A stretch of DNA of 64,000 nucleotides, taken from positions 62,001 to 126,000 of the forward strand of contig JADZED010000010.1 of assembly GCA_020850715.1 (NCBI GenBank), in the 5' to 3' direction. The translations under genes were made by a program, and so were the position numbers. Under the pieces are notes generated by a model. It worked only from the letters and a program-made list of their open reading frames with translations, did not search any database and was not told the DNA's origin. The DNA is from Acidobacteriota bacterium. GTDB lineage: Bacteria > Acidobacteriota > Vicinamibacteria > Vicinamibacterales > CAVVIG01. This document shows positions 47,866 through 57,182 of this stretch, piece by piece (the first letter of the stretch is position 1; every line of letters starts with the position of its first letter).

Positions 47866-48534
47866 TCAGAATCTGATGCCGAAGCCGAGGCCCCCGCGAT
47901 TGGCCGTGATGCCCTCGTCTTCCGCGAAGATCCGCATCAGGCGGTAGCTCACCTCGAGGAACGTCTGGCGACCGAACGGCATCACGAGGCCGCCGCCCGC
48001 GACGATGTGCCCCGCAGTGAACGAGCCCGAGAGATCGGTGCCCAGGACGACGCCCCACTGGTCGAGCGTGCCGGTGATATCGGTGCCGCCTGCCAGGAAC
48101 GTCACGTCCTGTTCGACCCTCGAGAAGCCCGCGCCGCCGAGCAGGAACGGCTCCGCGCGTGAATGCCCGAGCCGCAGGCGGTAGCGCAGGCCGCCGCCGA
48201 AGAAGACCGCCGGCTGTCGCGTCTCGACGATGACGCCCGGCTGGATGCGCGCGAGCCCGGTGGCGACGATGTTGGCGGCGTCGTGGATCCCCTGGCCGGC
48301 CGCATCGCGGACGCGCCCGCCTTCGACGAATACGTCGAGGTCCGGCGTCCAGGCGAACCCGCCTTCGACACCAAAGAACTGGCTCCCCTTGTCGCCGAAG
48401 GTCCAGCCGCCAAGGCCCGCGACGTACCTCCCGGCGCGTGGCTCGCCGGTCGGCGGCACGGTCGTGGTCTGCGCCTGCGCGGTGCCGGCAGCCAGCGCGG
48501 TCGAGATCGCGATCACGGTCAGGGCATGCTTCAT
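47866..48534 (-). CDS. Outer-membrane beta-barrel protein
   Basis: A 222-residue exported protein (signal MKHALTVIAISTALAAGTAQ). It has strand patterns such as YVAGLGGWTFGDKGSQFFGV and SYRLMRIFAEDEG and ends in the C-terminal Phe (GFGIRF) favoured by the BAM machinery. It resembles OmpA/OmpW-type eight-stranded barrels by size. The ATG overlaps the upstream lipoprotein stop (ATGA), so the two are translationally coupled. The TVP38 gene follows almost directly. No ligand can be inferred. Confidence 0.78.
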   Translation of the reverse strand: MKHALTVIAISTALAAGTAQAQTTTVPPTGEPRAGRYVAGLGGWTFGDKGSQFFGVEGGFAWTPDLDVFVEGGRVRDAAGQGIHDAANIVATGLARIQPGVIVETRQPAVFFGGGLRYRLRLGHSRAEPFLLGGAGFSRVEQDVTFLAGGTDITGTLDQWGVVLGTDLSGSFTAGHIVAGGGLVMPFGRQTFLEVSYRLMRIFAEDEGITANRGGLGFGIRF

Positions 48535-49814
48535 CGGGCAAACTCGATCACGGTCTGGCCGTGGAAGGGCTGGATCGACGTGTCGTGCCAGGGATACAAC
48601 ACGACGTCGGTGCGCTCCTGGACGGTGGCCATCTGCGGGAGCGCCCTGGCGGACGCCGTCACTGCGTAGCCGACGAGCTCGCCGACTCTCGGCACCCAAC
48701 TGGTGAACGGCTCGCCGAATCCGCTGTCGGGCCCGATCGTGCGGGTTCCCTGCCCGGCCTTGCAGGTTCCGCCGCCCCTGTACAGCCACTCGCCAGCTCC
48801 TGCGTACCAGATGCCGTTGATGTTGGCGAAGTACCATTGATTGGCGAAGATTTCGAAGTTCGGGTCGTCGCCGCCGTAGATCCACTTCGCGCCCGGCCAG
48901 CCCGGATCGGTGAAGGAGATGCACATGTAGCCGTTGGCGGCGGCGCTGCCATCCTGATCGATGGCGATGATCCGCCCGGTCTGCTTCCAGGTGGAGAGAT
49001 TCGGCCCGCGCAGATAGACCACCCTGGCCAGGTCGATCGCGAGCGAGGTGGTGAAGCTCTGGGCGGCGCTCGGCGGGCCGGCAACGCCGCTGGACGCATC
49101 CGATGCGGCCGCGCGCCAGAAGAACGTGGTGTTCGCCGGGAGATCCGCGGGCAGTTCGAAGCCGGTCTCCGCGGCGCCTTCGGGCACTGTCGCAGAGGCG
49201 ACCACGGTGGTGAACGCCGAGCTGGTCGCGACTTCGAAGACGTAGGTCAGCGCCCCTGCCGGTCCGGAGCGCGAGACGTTGCCGACGCGCAGCGTCGGGC
49301 GGGCGCCGGTCTGCGATCCGTTCAACGGCGCGATCGGCGACGGCGCACCGAGACTGACTGCCGGCCCTATCGTGAACTTGAACGTCTGGCTGAACACGCC
49401 GGTCGTACCGCCTGCCGTCGAGCGTACGTGCCAGTAGTAGTCGCGCGCCGCGGCGAGCGCGCCGAGCTGCACGCTCGTCTTCCCGCTCCCGCTCTCCTGG
49501 ACGTTCTCCTTCGTCTGGACTTTCGTGGCAAACGCCGCGTCGGTGGCGACCTCGAAGGTATAGACGGCGCCCGGCTTGGTGCTGAACCCGTTGGTGGCGA
49601 TCAGGGTGACCGGCTGGTCGGCGTTCCTGATCTGCGCGCCGGCGGCCGGCGCGAGCGGGCGCGGCGCGCCCACGCTCGCCGTGAGCGGCGAGGCGGCGCC
49701 CGCGGCGGCGCCTGCCTCGGACGGCGCAACGGGACTCTTCCTGCCGCAGGCGGCGACCGCGCCGGCAAGCGCCAGCACCGCGAGCGCACACACTGCCGGA
49801 AACCTGTTCATCAT
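48531..49814 (-). CDS. Lipoprotein with two Fn3-like repeats and a conserved C-terminal domain
   Basis: A 427-residue protein with a lipobox (VLALAGAVAAC, then GRKSPVAPS). Two similar Fn3/Ig-like repeats follow, marked by YTFEVATDAAFATKVQ near residue 85 and YVFEVATSSAFTTVVA near 190. The C-terminal 170 residues are Trp/Gly-rich (SFTDPGWPGAKWIYGGDDPN, WYFANINGIWYAGAGEW) and form a domain I do not recognise. It is predicted to be anchored to a membrane leaflet and exposed. Coupled by ATGA overlap to the beta-barrel gene, it may form a surface complex with it. It is divergent from the PAS kinase gene. Confidence 0.75.
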   Translation of the reverse strand: MMNRFPAVCALAVLALAGAVAACGRKSPVAPSEAGAAAGAASPLTASVGAPRPLAPAAGAQIRNADQPVTLIATNGFSTKPGAVYTFEVATDAAFATKVQTKENVQESGSGKTSVQLGALAAARDYYWHVRSTAGGTTGVFSQTFKFTIGPAVSLGAPSPIAPLNGSQTGARPTLRVGNVSRSGPAGALTYVFEVATSSAFTTVVASATVPEGAAETGFELPADLPANTTFFWRAAASDASSGVAGPPSAAQSFTTSLAIDLARVVYLRGPNLSTWKQTGRIIAIDQDGSAAANGYMCISFTDPGWPGAKWIYGGDDPNFEIFANQWYFANINGIWYAGAGEWLYRGGGTCKAGQGTRTIGPDSGFGEPFTSWVPRVGELVGYAVTASARALPQMATVQERTDVVLYPWHDTSIQPFHGQTVIEFAR

Positions 49815-49878
49815 GGTCTGGGGTTGCTCCGCTGAAACCGGCGCGATCGAACCCGCCTCGGCCGGGACGCGGGGCCAT

Positions 49879-49884
49879 TATACT
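49879..49884 (+). promoter_or_regulatory. Putative -10 box (TATACT) of the PAS histidine kinase
   Basis: TATACT, 9 nt before the TTG proposed as start at 49894. It is consistent with a leaderless mRNA and decides the start, since the frame is open further upstream. Confidence 0.45.
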
Positions 49885-49893
49885 TTGAACGTC

Positions 49894-51693
49894 TTGCCGC
49901 GGGATCTCCCGGTTCGCGCACGTTGGTACATCGTCGGGGTCATCGCGCTCGGCGCCTCGACGCTGGCGCTGCTGCTCCCGCGCGCGACCTTCGAGCCGCT
50001 GCTGCCGCTCTTCTTCCTGGTCCTCCTCTCGTCGCTCGCCTCTGCGTTCAAGATCCAGTTTCCGATCGCGAGCGGGTCCAACATGTCGGTGTCGTACGTC
50101 GTCGACATCGCCTCGCTGATCCTGCGCGGCCCCCACGCGACCATGATCGTGGGCGCCGCGAGCGGCTGGAGCCAGTCGACGTTCAACGCCCGGACGTCGA
50201 ACCCGCTCTACCGCACGCTGTTCAACATGGCGATCCTCGTGCTGACGGTGCAGGCCGCCGGGCAGGTGTATCAGCGCCTCGGCGGAACGCCGGATGCCGA
50301 CCCGAGGACGATCGCCATTCCGCTCGCGGGCATGGCCCTCACCTACTTCGTCGCCAACACCGTCCCGATTGCCGTCGCGATCGCGTTGGCGACGAACCAG
50401 AGCGCGTGGCGGATCTGGAAGACCGACTTCGCCTCGAGCGCGCCGAGCTATCTGCTCGGCGCCGTCGCCGCGGCCGTCGTGGTCGTCGTCACGGCGAGCT
50501 CGGGCCTGTGGCTCACGCTGCTGCTGACGGCGGCGCCGCTCTACCTGACCTACAGGATGTACCGGAGCGGCGTGGCGAGCGAAGCCCGGCAGGGCGCGAT
50601 CCTCGAGGCGGCGCGCGACGCCATCATCACGATGGATTCGAACCTCGACATCCGCGAGTTCAATCCGGCGGCAGAGCGGATGTTCGGCCACGCCCGCATG
50701 CAGATCCTGGGGCGGAGCATCGAGCTGCTGCTGCCGCCGGCAAGCCGCGCGGGCACGCGCGAGTCGCTGGCCACCTACATGGCCACCGGCGAAGGTCCGC
50801 TCGCGCACGGCCGGCTCGAGCTGGCCGCCCTGCGCGCCGACGGCACGGAGTTCCCGGTGGAGCTCACGGTGGCGCGGATGCGTGCGGAGGATCGATCGCT
50901 CCTCACGGGATTCATCCGGGACATCACCGAGCAGCGCGCCCTCGAGGAGCAGCTCCGCCAGTCGCAGAAGCTCGAAGCGATCGGACGCCTGGCCGGCGGC
51001 GTCGCCCACGACTTCAACAACATCCTGATGAGCATCATGGGCGCCGCCGATCTCCTGCTCGTGCAGATCGACCCCGGCGACCCGGCGCGCGACGAGGCGA
51101 ACGAGATCAAGCAGTCGGTCGACCGCGGCGCCGGGCTCACCCGCCAGCTCCTCGCCTTCAGCCGGCGGCAGAAGACGGCCACGGCCGTGTTTGCGCTCGA
51201 CGCCGCCGTCGCCGGCATGGAGACGATGCTACGCCGCCTGATCGGACCCGAGATCGAATTCGTCCTCGCGCGTCCGGCGCGCTCGGCCATGGTGACGGCC
51301 GACCCCGGGCAGATTCAGCAGGTGGTGCTGAACCTCGTGGTCAATGCGCGCGATGCGATGCCCGAGGGGGGGCGGGTCACGATCGCTGTCGAGGCACTCG
51401 AGCTCGACGAGGCGACGCTCAGGACCTTCGAGAACGCACGGCCGGGGCGATACGCCCGACTGAGCGTCAGCGACACCGGCACCGGCATGGACGAGCGGAC
51501 GCGGACGCGGCTGTTCGAGCCCTTCTTCACGACCAAGGAACAGGGCAAGGGCACCGGGCTGGGGCTGTCGATCGTGTACGGGATCGTCAAGCAGAGCGGC
51601 GGACACATCACCGTCGTGAGCGAGCCGGGCCACGGCGCGACGTTCCTCATCTACCTGCCGACCGCCGCCGAGCCGGCGGGCGCGCTGGTATAG
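49894..51693 (+). CDS. PAS-domain sensor histidine kinase with multi-helix membrane sensor
   Basis: A 599-residue kinase from a TTG start. An N-terminal block of about six membrane segments (residues 10-225) resembles MASE-type sensors. A PAS domain follows (ARDAIITMDSNLDIREFNPA, then AERMFGHAR). HisKA has the phospho-acceptor His372 in AGGVAHDFNNILMSIMGAAD. HATPase has VLNLVVNARDAMPEGGR, SDTGTGM and KGTGLGLSIVYGIV. There is no receiver domain and no response regulator next to it, so it is orphan in this window. The frame remains open upstream, but that stretch overlaps the divergent lipoprotein gene. The -10 box 9 nt before the TTG supports the chosen start. Confidence 0.88.
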   Translation: MPRDLPVRARWYIVGVIALGASTLALLLPRATFEPLLPLFFLVLLSSLASAFKIQFPIASGSNMSVSYVVDIASLILRGPHATMIVGAASGWSQSTFNARTSNPLYRTLFNMAILVLTVQAAGQVYQRLGGTPDADPRTIAIPLAGMALTYFVANTVPIAVAIALATNQSAWRIWKTDFASSAPSYLLGAVAAAVVVVVTASSGLWLTLLLTAAPLYLTYRMYRSGVASEARQGAILEAARDAIITMDSNLDIREFNPAAERMFGHARMQILGRSIELLLPPASRAGTRESLATYMATGEGPLAHGRLELAALRADGTEFPVELTVARMRAEDRSLLTGFIRDITEQRALEEQLRQSQKLEAIGRLAGGVAHDFNNILMSIMGAADLLLVQIDPGDPARDEANEIKQSVDRGAGLTRQLLAFSRRQKTATAVFALDAAVAGMETMLRRLIGPEIEFVLARPARSAMVTADPGQIQQVVLNLVVNARDAMPEGGRVTIAVEALELDEATLRTFENARPGRYARLSVSDTGTGMDERTRTRLFEPFFTTKEQGKGTGLGLSIVYGIVKQSGGHITVVSEPGHGATFLIYLPTAAEPAGALV

Positions 51694-51772
51694 CGCGCCG
51701 AACTTGCATTGACAATCCGCTGGGCCCCGAGCCGAAGAGCTGGCGTTCGTCGGCGGCCCCTGGAGGTCGACC

Positions 51773-54175
51773 GTGAGTGGAGCATCGGAGGCGTATGCGC
51801 CCGGCTGGCCGGGCATTCCGGCGCGTTGGACGTCGAGCGCCAAGACCGGGATCGGCACGGCGAGCACCCGCGACAGCCGCGTCTGGTTCACGCTGAGCCA
51901 CGGGATCCTCAACGAGATCTACTATCCCGGCGTCGATCGCGCGTGCACCCGCGATCTCGGGCTTCTCGTGACCGATGGCCGCGCCTACTTCTCCGAGGAA
52001 AAGCGGGACGCGCGCTCCGAGACGTCGCAGGTCGCCGCCGGTGTGCCGGCCTACCGGATTCGCAACACGGCCGTTGACGGCCGCTATCGCATCGAGAAGG
52101 AGGTCATCACCGACCCCTGGCGCGATGTCGTCCTGCAGCGCGTGCGATTCGTCCCGCTGCAGGGCTCGCTCGCCGACTTCCGGCTCTATGTGCTGCTGTC
52201 GCCCCACCTCGCGAATCACGGCAACGGCAACACGGCGTGGGTCGGGGACTACAAGGGGACGCCGATGCTCATGGCCGAGCGCGGCAACTTCGCGCTGGCC
52301 CTGGGCTCGTCGGCCCCGTGGGTCGCGCGCTCGGTCGGATTCGTCGGCGTGTCCGACGGATGGCAGGAGCTCCGGGTCCACAAGCGGCTGGCGCGGACCT
52401 ACGGCCGTGCGGAGAACGGCAACGTCGCGCTCACCGGAGAGATCGATCTCGGCGCATCGAACGGTCTGTTCACGTTGGTCATCGGCTTCGGTCCGAGCGC
52501 GATGGAGGCCGGCCAGCACACGCTCATCAGCCTGCTCGAGGACTTCGACCGGACCAAAGCGGCCTACGTGGCCGGGTGGGAGGCCTGGCACCAGGCGATG
52601 CGCGACGATCCGGCGGGACCGGCGCGGCGGCTCTACCATCTCAGCGCGGCGGTGCTGCAGATGCACGAATCCAAACGGGTCGAAGGCGGCGTGATCGCCA
52701 GCCTGTCGATCCCCTGGGGCTCCGCCAAGGGAGACGACGATCTGGGCGGCTACCACCTCGCGTGGCCGCGCGACCTGGTCGAGACGGCCGGGGGCTTCCT
52801 GGCCGTCGGCGCGCGCCACTCGGCGAGGCGCGTGCTGAGATACCTGCAGGTAACACAGGAGACCGACGGCCATTGGTCGCAGAACATGTGGCTCGACGGC
52901 ACGCCGTACTGGCAGGGCATCCAGATGGACGAAACCGCCCTGCCGATCCTGCTCGTGGATCTGGCCGCCCGCGAGCGCGCGATCGACCACGACGAGCGGC
53001 GCGCCTACTGGCCGATGGTGCGGCGAGCCGCCGCGTTCCTGGCCCGCAACGGTCCGGTGAGCCCGCAGGATCGCTGGGAAGAAGATCCGGGCTATTCTCC
53101 GTTCACGATTGCCGCCGAGATCGCGGCGCTGCTGGCGGCGGCCGATCTCGCCGACGCGGCAGGACACGCGGAAGCGGCATCGTACCTGCGGGAAACGGCA
53201 GATGCCTGGAACGCCAATATCGAGCGCTGGCTGTATGTCACCGGCACGCCGCTCGCACGGCGCCACGGAGTGGCCGGGTACTACGTGCGGATCGCCGAGC
53301 CGGATCAGGCCGACGCGGCGTCGCCGTCAGGCGGGTTCGTGCCGATCAAGAACAGGCCGCCGGATCAGTCGAGGGGACCGGCGGCGTTGATGGTCAGTCC
53401 CGACGCGCTCGCGCTCGTCCGGTTCGGCCTCCGTGCACCGGACGATCCGCGCATCGTCGACACCCTCACGATCATCGACGCGAGTCTGAAGGTCGAGACG
53501 CCGTACGGTCCAGCATGGCACCGGTATCAGGGCGACGGGTACGGCGAACACGCCGATGGCGCGCCGTTCGACGGCGTCGGCATCGGCCGGGCCTGGCCGC
53601 TCCTCACCGGCGAGCGCGCGCACTACGAACTGGCGGCCGGGCGCCCTCGCGAAGCCGAACGGCTGGCCCGAGCGCTCGAGGCCTTCGCGGGCGACAGCGG
53701 ACTGCTGCCGGAGCAGGTCTGGGACGGCCCCGACATCCCCGAGCGCGAGCTGATCTTCGGACGCGCATCCGGCTCGGCGATGCCGCTCGTATGGGCGCAT
53801 GCCGAGTACGTGAAGCTGTGCCGATCCCTCAGGGACGGCGCGATCTTCGACCGGCCGCCGCAGACGAGCCAGCGGTATCTGGGAGACCGGCCGGTCGCCT
53901 CCGATCGCGTCATCTGGCGCTTCAACAACAAGCTGCGCTCGATGCCGGTCCACCGGACGCTCCGCATCGAGGCGCTCGCCCCAGCCCGCGTGCGCTGGAG
54001 CGGCGACGGCTGGCGCACGTTCCACGATGCCGTCACCCGCGATACCACGCTGGGCGTGCATTTCGTCGATCTCCCGACGACCGCCCTCGGCTCCGGCGAC
54101 CGGCTGGCGTTCACCTTCTACTGGCCCGAAGTGAATCGATGGGAAGGGGCCGACTTCTTCGTCGGCGTCGAATAG
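51773..54175 (+). CDS. Glycoside hydrolase family 15 (glucoamylase/glucodextranase-like)
   Basis: An 800-residue protein without signal peptide, so probably cytoplasmic. The N-terminal beta-sandwich (residues 1-270) starts PARWTSSAKTGIGTAST and contains YYPGVDRACTRDLGLLVTDG, as in prokaryotic glucoamylases. The (alpha/alpha)6 barrel has YHLAWPRDLVETAGGFLAVG, WLDGTPYWQGIQMDETALPI, PAWHRYQGDGYGE and EQVWDGPDIPERELIFGRAS followed by AMPLVWAHAEYVKL. These cover the catalytic Glu regions, so it looks active. A C-terminal segment of about 90 residues has a beta-sandwich look. It releases glucose from alpha-glucans. GTG start, 79 bp after the kinase stop. No other glycogen genes are nearby. Confidence 0.92.
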   Translation: MSGASEAYAPGWPGIPARWTSSAKTGIGTASTRDSRVWFTLSHGILNEIYYPGVDRACTRDLGLLVTDGRAYFSEEKRDARSETSQVAAGVPAYRIRNTAVDGRYRIEKEVITDPWRDVVLQRVRFVPLQGSLADFRLYVLLSPHLANHGNGNTAWVGDYKGTPMLMAERGNFALALGSSAPWVARSVGFVGVSDGWQELRVHKRLARTYGRAENGNVALTGEIDLGASNGLFTLVIGFGPSAMEAGQHTLISLLEDFDRTKAAYVAGWEAWHQAMRDDPAGPARRLYHLSAAVLQMHESKRVEGGVIASLSIPWGSAKGDDDLGGYHLAWPRDLVETAGGFLAVGARHSARRVLRYLQVTQETDGHWSQNMWLDGTPYWQGIQMDETALPILLVDLAARERAIDHDERRAYWPMVRRAAAFLARNGPVSPQDRWEEDPGYSPFTIAAEIAALLAAADLADAAGHAEAASYLRETADAWNANIERWLYVTGTPLARRHGVAGYYVRIAEPDQADAASPSGGFVPIKNRPPDQSRGPAALMVSPDALALVRFGLRAPDDPRIVDTLTIIDASLKVETPYGPAWHRYQGDGYGEHADGAPFDGVGIGRAWPLLTGERAHYELAAGRPREAERLARALEAFAGDSGLLPEQVWDGPDIPERELIFGRASGSAMPLVWAHAEYVKLCRSLRDGAIFDRPPQTSQRYLGDRPVASDRVIWRFNNKLRSMPVHRTLRIEALAPARVRWSGDGWRTFHDAVTRDTTLGVHFVDLPTTALGSGDRLAFTFYWPEVNRWEGADFFVGVE

Positions 54176-54194
54176 CGCAGCGGGCCCGGACCCG

Positions 54195-55361
54195 TCAGAC
54201 TTCGCTGACCGGATCGGCATCGACGACCCGATAGCCGATCGTCAGCCCGAGCGTCAGCAGCAGCAGCGCGGCAGCCGAGATGTAGGGCGTCGCTTCGCTG
54301 AAGCGCTGGAGCGACGCATTGCCCCAGACCGGGCCGACGGTGCGGCCGAGACTTTCGATCGCGCTTGCCGCCCCCTGCACGCGCCCCTGCTCGTCGTGTC
54401 GCGAGGCGCGGCTGACCAGGCTGGCCACGGTCGGATGGCCAAAGCCGATGCCGAAGGCGAGCGGCACCAGCGCGACGAGGAAGATCGGCACCGTTGGCGA
54501 CGAGGCCGAGGCGATCAGACCGATGGCGCCGAAGGCCAGGCCCCACATGAAGAGCGCCTTGTCGCCGACGCGCGCGGCCAGGGGACGGATCATCGCGCCC
54601 TGGATGAGCGCGCCGAGCACGCCGAACAGGCTGAACACGTAGCCGGTCCGCGACGCATCGAACCCGAACCGCCGCGCCGTGAAGAGGGCGAAGGTCGTCT
54701 GGAAGACCGCAAATGCCAGCCAGTAGACGAAGTCGATCGCGAGGACGCGTCTCACGCCGGGCCGGTGCAGCAGAGGCCAGAGGATCGCGAAGGGATTGCC
54801 GGTGCCGGCGCGCGCGCGGTGCGCCGTCTCGGGGAGCCAGAGCCACGCCATGACCACCGCCACCAGCGTCAGACCCGCCGCCGCCCAGATGGGTGCCGTG
54901 TAGCTCACTCCCGCCAGCACTCCGCTCAGCGCCGGCCCGAGAATGAATCCCAGGCCGAAGGCGGCGCCAATCAACCCGTACGCGCGCGCGCGGTCCTTCG
55001 GCTCGGTCACGTCCGCCACGTACGCGCGCGCCGTCGCGATGTTGCCGCCCGAAAGGCCGTCGATGGCGCGTGCCATGAAGAGCATCGCCATCGAGTGCGC
55101 CAGCGCCATCATCACGAAGCTGATCACGGTGCCGGCGAGGCTGAACACGAGCACCGGCCGCCGGCCGTAGCGATCCGACAGATCTCCGAGCACCGGCGCC
55201 GCCACGAGCTGGCAGAGCGAGAAGATTGCGAACAGCAAGCCGATGGCGAACGGCGAGGCGCCGAACGTCTCGGCATAGAACGGCAGCAGCGGGATGATGA
55301 TCCCGAACCCGATCAGATTGACGAAGATCGTGAGGAAGATGACGAGGAGCGGCCGGGTCAC
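54195..55361 (-). CDS. MFS transporter, TetA/DHA1-like
   Basis: A 388-residue, 12-segment major facilitator protein. Motif A is APVLGDLSDRYGRRPVLVFS in loop 2-3, preceded by the TetA-like start PLLVIFLTIFVNLIGFGIII. ARAIDGLSGGNIATARAYVA and LGFILGPALSGVL (motif C-like) place it in the DHA1 drug:H+ antiporter group. Tetracycline or other drug efflux is possible but substrate is not determined. It lies 15 bp downstream of the M28 peptidase on the same strand and converges with the glucoamylase gene. Confidence 0.9.
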   Translation of the reverse strand: MTRPLLVIFLTIFVNLIGFGIIIPLLPFYAETFGASPFAIGLLFAIFSLCQLVAAPVLGDLSDRYGRRPVLVFSLAGTVISFVMMALAHSMAMLFMARAIDGLSGGNIATARAYVADVTEPKDRARAYGLIGAAFGLGFILGPALSGVLAGVSYTAPIWAAAGLTLVAVVMAWLWLPETAHRARAGTGNPFAILWPLLHRPGVRRVLAIDFVYWLAFAVFQTTFALFTARRFGFDASRTGYVFSLFGVLGALIQGAMIRPLAARVGDKALFMWGLAFGAIGLIASASSPTVPIFLVALVPLAFGIGFGHPTVASLVSRASRHDEQGRVQGAASAIESLGRTVGPVWGNASLQRFSEATPYISAAALLLLTLGLTIGYRVVDADPVSEV

Positions 55362-55376
55362 AGGCGTGCAGACATT

Positions 55377-57047
55377 CTAATATGCGCGCGGGCCCAGGTT
55401 GTCGCGCGTCGGCGCGTGATCGAGATCGGCCAGCCGCCGGCCCGTCTCGTAGATCATCTGTGCGATCCGCGACATCTTGTCGAATTCGATCCGCGACACC
55501 TCGTCGGTGTTCGCGTGGTAGTCGGGATGCAGGCCGGTCGTGAAGAAGATGATCGGAATGCCTTTCGCGGCATAGCTGTAGTGATCGCTCCTGGTGTAGA
55601 GCTGCTCGGGGTCGCTCGGGTCGTTCATCTCGTAGTCGAGCGCCAGCGGACGGGCGAGCGCCGCGTTCGCCTCGCGGTTGATCGCGTGGAGCTCGGTGCT
55701 GATGCGATCGGACCCGACCAGATAGACCGTGTCCGCCTCGGCCGGATCGTCGTCGCGATTGCGGCCGATCATGTCGACGTTCAGCTGCGCGACGACCCGA
55801 TCGAGCCTCACCGTCGGATGGTCGGCGAAGTAGCGCGACCCGTAGAGCCCCCGCTCCTCGCCGGTGTGCCAGACGAACAGGAGCGAGCGATGCGGCCGCG
55901 GACCCTGCGCGAAGGCGCGTGCGAGCGCCATCAGCGCCACCGTGCCGGACCCGTCGTCGTCGGCGCCGTTCCAGATACGGTCGTCCTCGGCGCCAGGGGT
56001 GACGCGCCCCGGCGCGCCGGCGCGGCGCGTTCCGCCGCCGTCGCGCGTCACCTCGCCTTCGGCGTAGCCGACGTGATCGTAGTGCGCGCCGAATGCGACG
56101 TAGGTGTCGGCGAGGCGCGGATCGGCGCCCCTCACGATCCCGACCACGTTGTGCCCCAGCTGCGTGCGTACGACCTCGTAGTCGGCGTCGATCTCGAACC
56201 TCATCGTCACGCCGTCGAGCGTGAACGGCGCGAGCGCCTCGCGCGCCTCGGCGCGCCGTTCGAGCTCCCGATACGGCACGGGGGCGCGGCTGAAGAGGAA
56301 GTCGAGCAGATCGCGGCCCGCCGTGACATGCGGCGCGATCGGCGCGTCGAGCCGCTGCGCGGTGGTGAAATCCGGCCCTTCCTGACGGCCGGCGGGCGCC
56401 GGCGCGGTCTCGCGGGGCCCCGCCGCCGTGATCGCGGCCGCCGCTCCCAGCTGGTCGGTGGCGTAGCGGCTGCGTCCCGCCAGTTGCCGCCGCATCGCAC
56501 TGGTGGCCGCTTTCGGCCCCTGCGATCCCAGCCAGATCGCCGCCGCGCCGCGCATGCGGCGGTCCGCGTAATCGCGTTCGGCGATCGCCGGGGCGTCGAG
56601 GCCGTAGCCTGCGAATTCGACGCGATCGATCGTGAACGAGCGCTTGCCGCCCACGAAGGAAGGAAACGCGACCCCGGCCCCGTCGGTGAACGTGCGCGAC
56701 TGGCCGCCTACCGATATCGTCACGCTCGAGCGGCTCGTCGCGTTCACCCCGAGAATCCGGACCGTCTGCAGGTAGGAGCCGGCATCGCCGGCCGGCTGGA
56801 CCCCCCATTCACGCAGATGATCGGCGAGGTAGCCGGCGGCGAGGCCCAGGCCCGAACTGAAGAGCGCACGCCCTTCGAGTTCGTCGGCGCTCACGTAGGT
56901 GAGCCAGCTCTGCAGGTCGGCGGTCCGGATCGGCGAGGCGGGCGGCGCCGCATCCCCGGCGACCCTTGCCAGGAGCGAGAGCGCGGCGACGAGCGCAACC
57001 GTTCGAACGACCCGGAGCGTCCGCCCCATGCGCATCGGCATCGGCAC
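55377..57047 (-). CDS. M28 family aminopeptidase with PA insert
   Basis: A 556-residue exported metallopeptidase. The signal segment is RVVRTVALVAALSLLARVAG. A protease-associated domain lies near residues 100-220. The di-zinc M28 core has ligands in FGAHYDHVGYAEG, NGADDDGSGTVALMALARAF, WHTGEERGLYGSRYFADHP, VDMIGRNRDDDPA and FFTTGLHPDYHANTDEVSRI, all present. It removes N-terminal amino acids from peptides, probably in the periplasm. The GTG at 57047 (GTG CCG ATG CCG ATG) is preferred to the later ATGs because TATAGT lies 6 nt upstream. Confidence 0.93.
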   Translation of the reverse strand: MPMPMRMGRTLRVVRTVALVAALSLLARVAGDAAPPASPIRTADLQSWLTYVSADELEGRALFSSGLGLAAGYLADHLREWGVQPAGDAGSYLQTVRILGVNATSRSSVTISVGGQSRTFTDGAGVAFPSFVGGKRSFTIDRVEFAGYGLDAPAIAERDYADRRMRGAAAIWLGSQGPKAATSAMRRQLAGRSRYATDQLGAAAAITAAGPRETAPAPAGRQEGPDFTTAQRLDAPIAPHVTAGRDLLDFLFSRAPVPYRELERRAEAREALAPFTLDGVTMRFEIDADYEVVRTQLGHNVVGIVRGADPRLADTYVAFGAHYDHVGYAEGEVTRDGGGTRRAGAPGRVTPGAEDDRIWNGADDDGSGTVALMALARAFAQGPRPHRSLLFVWHTGEERGLYGSRYFADHPTVRLDRVVAQLNVDMIGRNRDDDPAEADTVYLVGSDRISTELHAINREANAALARPLALDYEMNDPSDPEQLYTRSDHYSYAAKGIPIIFFTTGLHPDYHANTDEVSRIEFDKMSRIAQMIYETGRRLADLDHAPTRDNLGPRAY

Positions 57048-57053
57048 GCCCCT

Positions 57054-57059
57054 ACTATA
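57054..57059 (-). promoter_or_regulatory. Putative leaderless -10 box (TATAGT) of the M28 peptidase
   Basis: TATAGT on the minus strand, 6 nt before the GTG at 57047. The divergent RRM gene starts 124 bp away. Confidence 0.45.
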
Positions 57060-57182
57060 GTCCCCGCTTGCGCAGACGGCAGGGATTCGGGTAAGGTTTT
57101 TCCGACTGTACCTGCTGCCAGCGTGTGTTGTCCCCTACCCCGCGCGGGTGCCTGCGCCCTCTTCCTCGATAAGGAGAATTGA

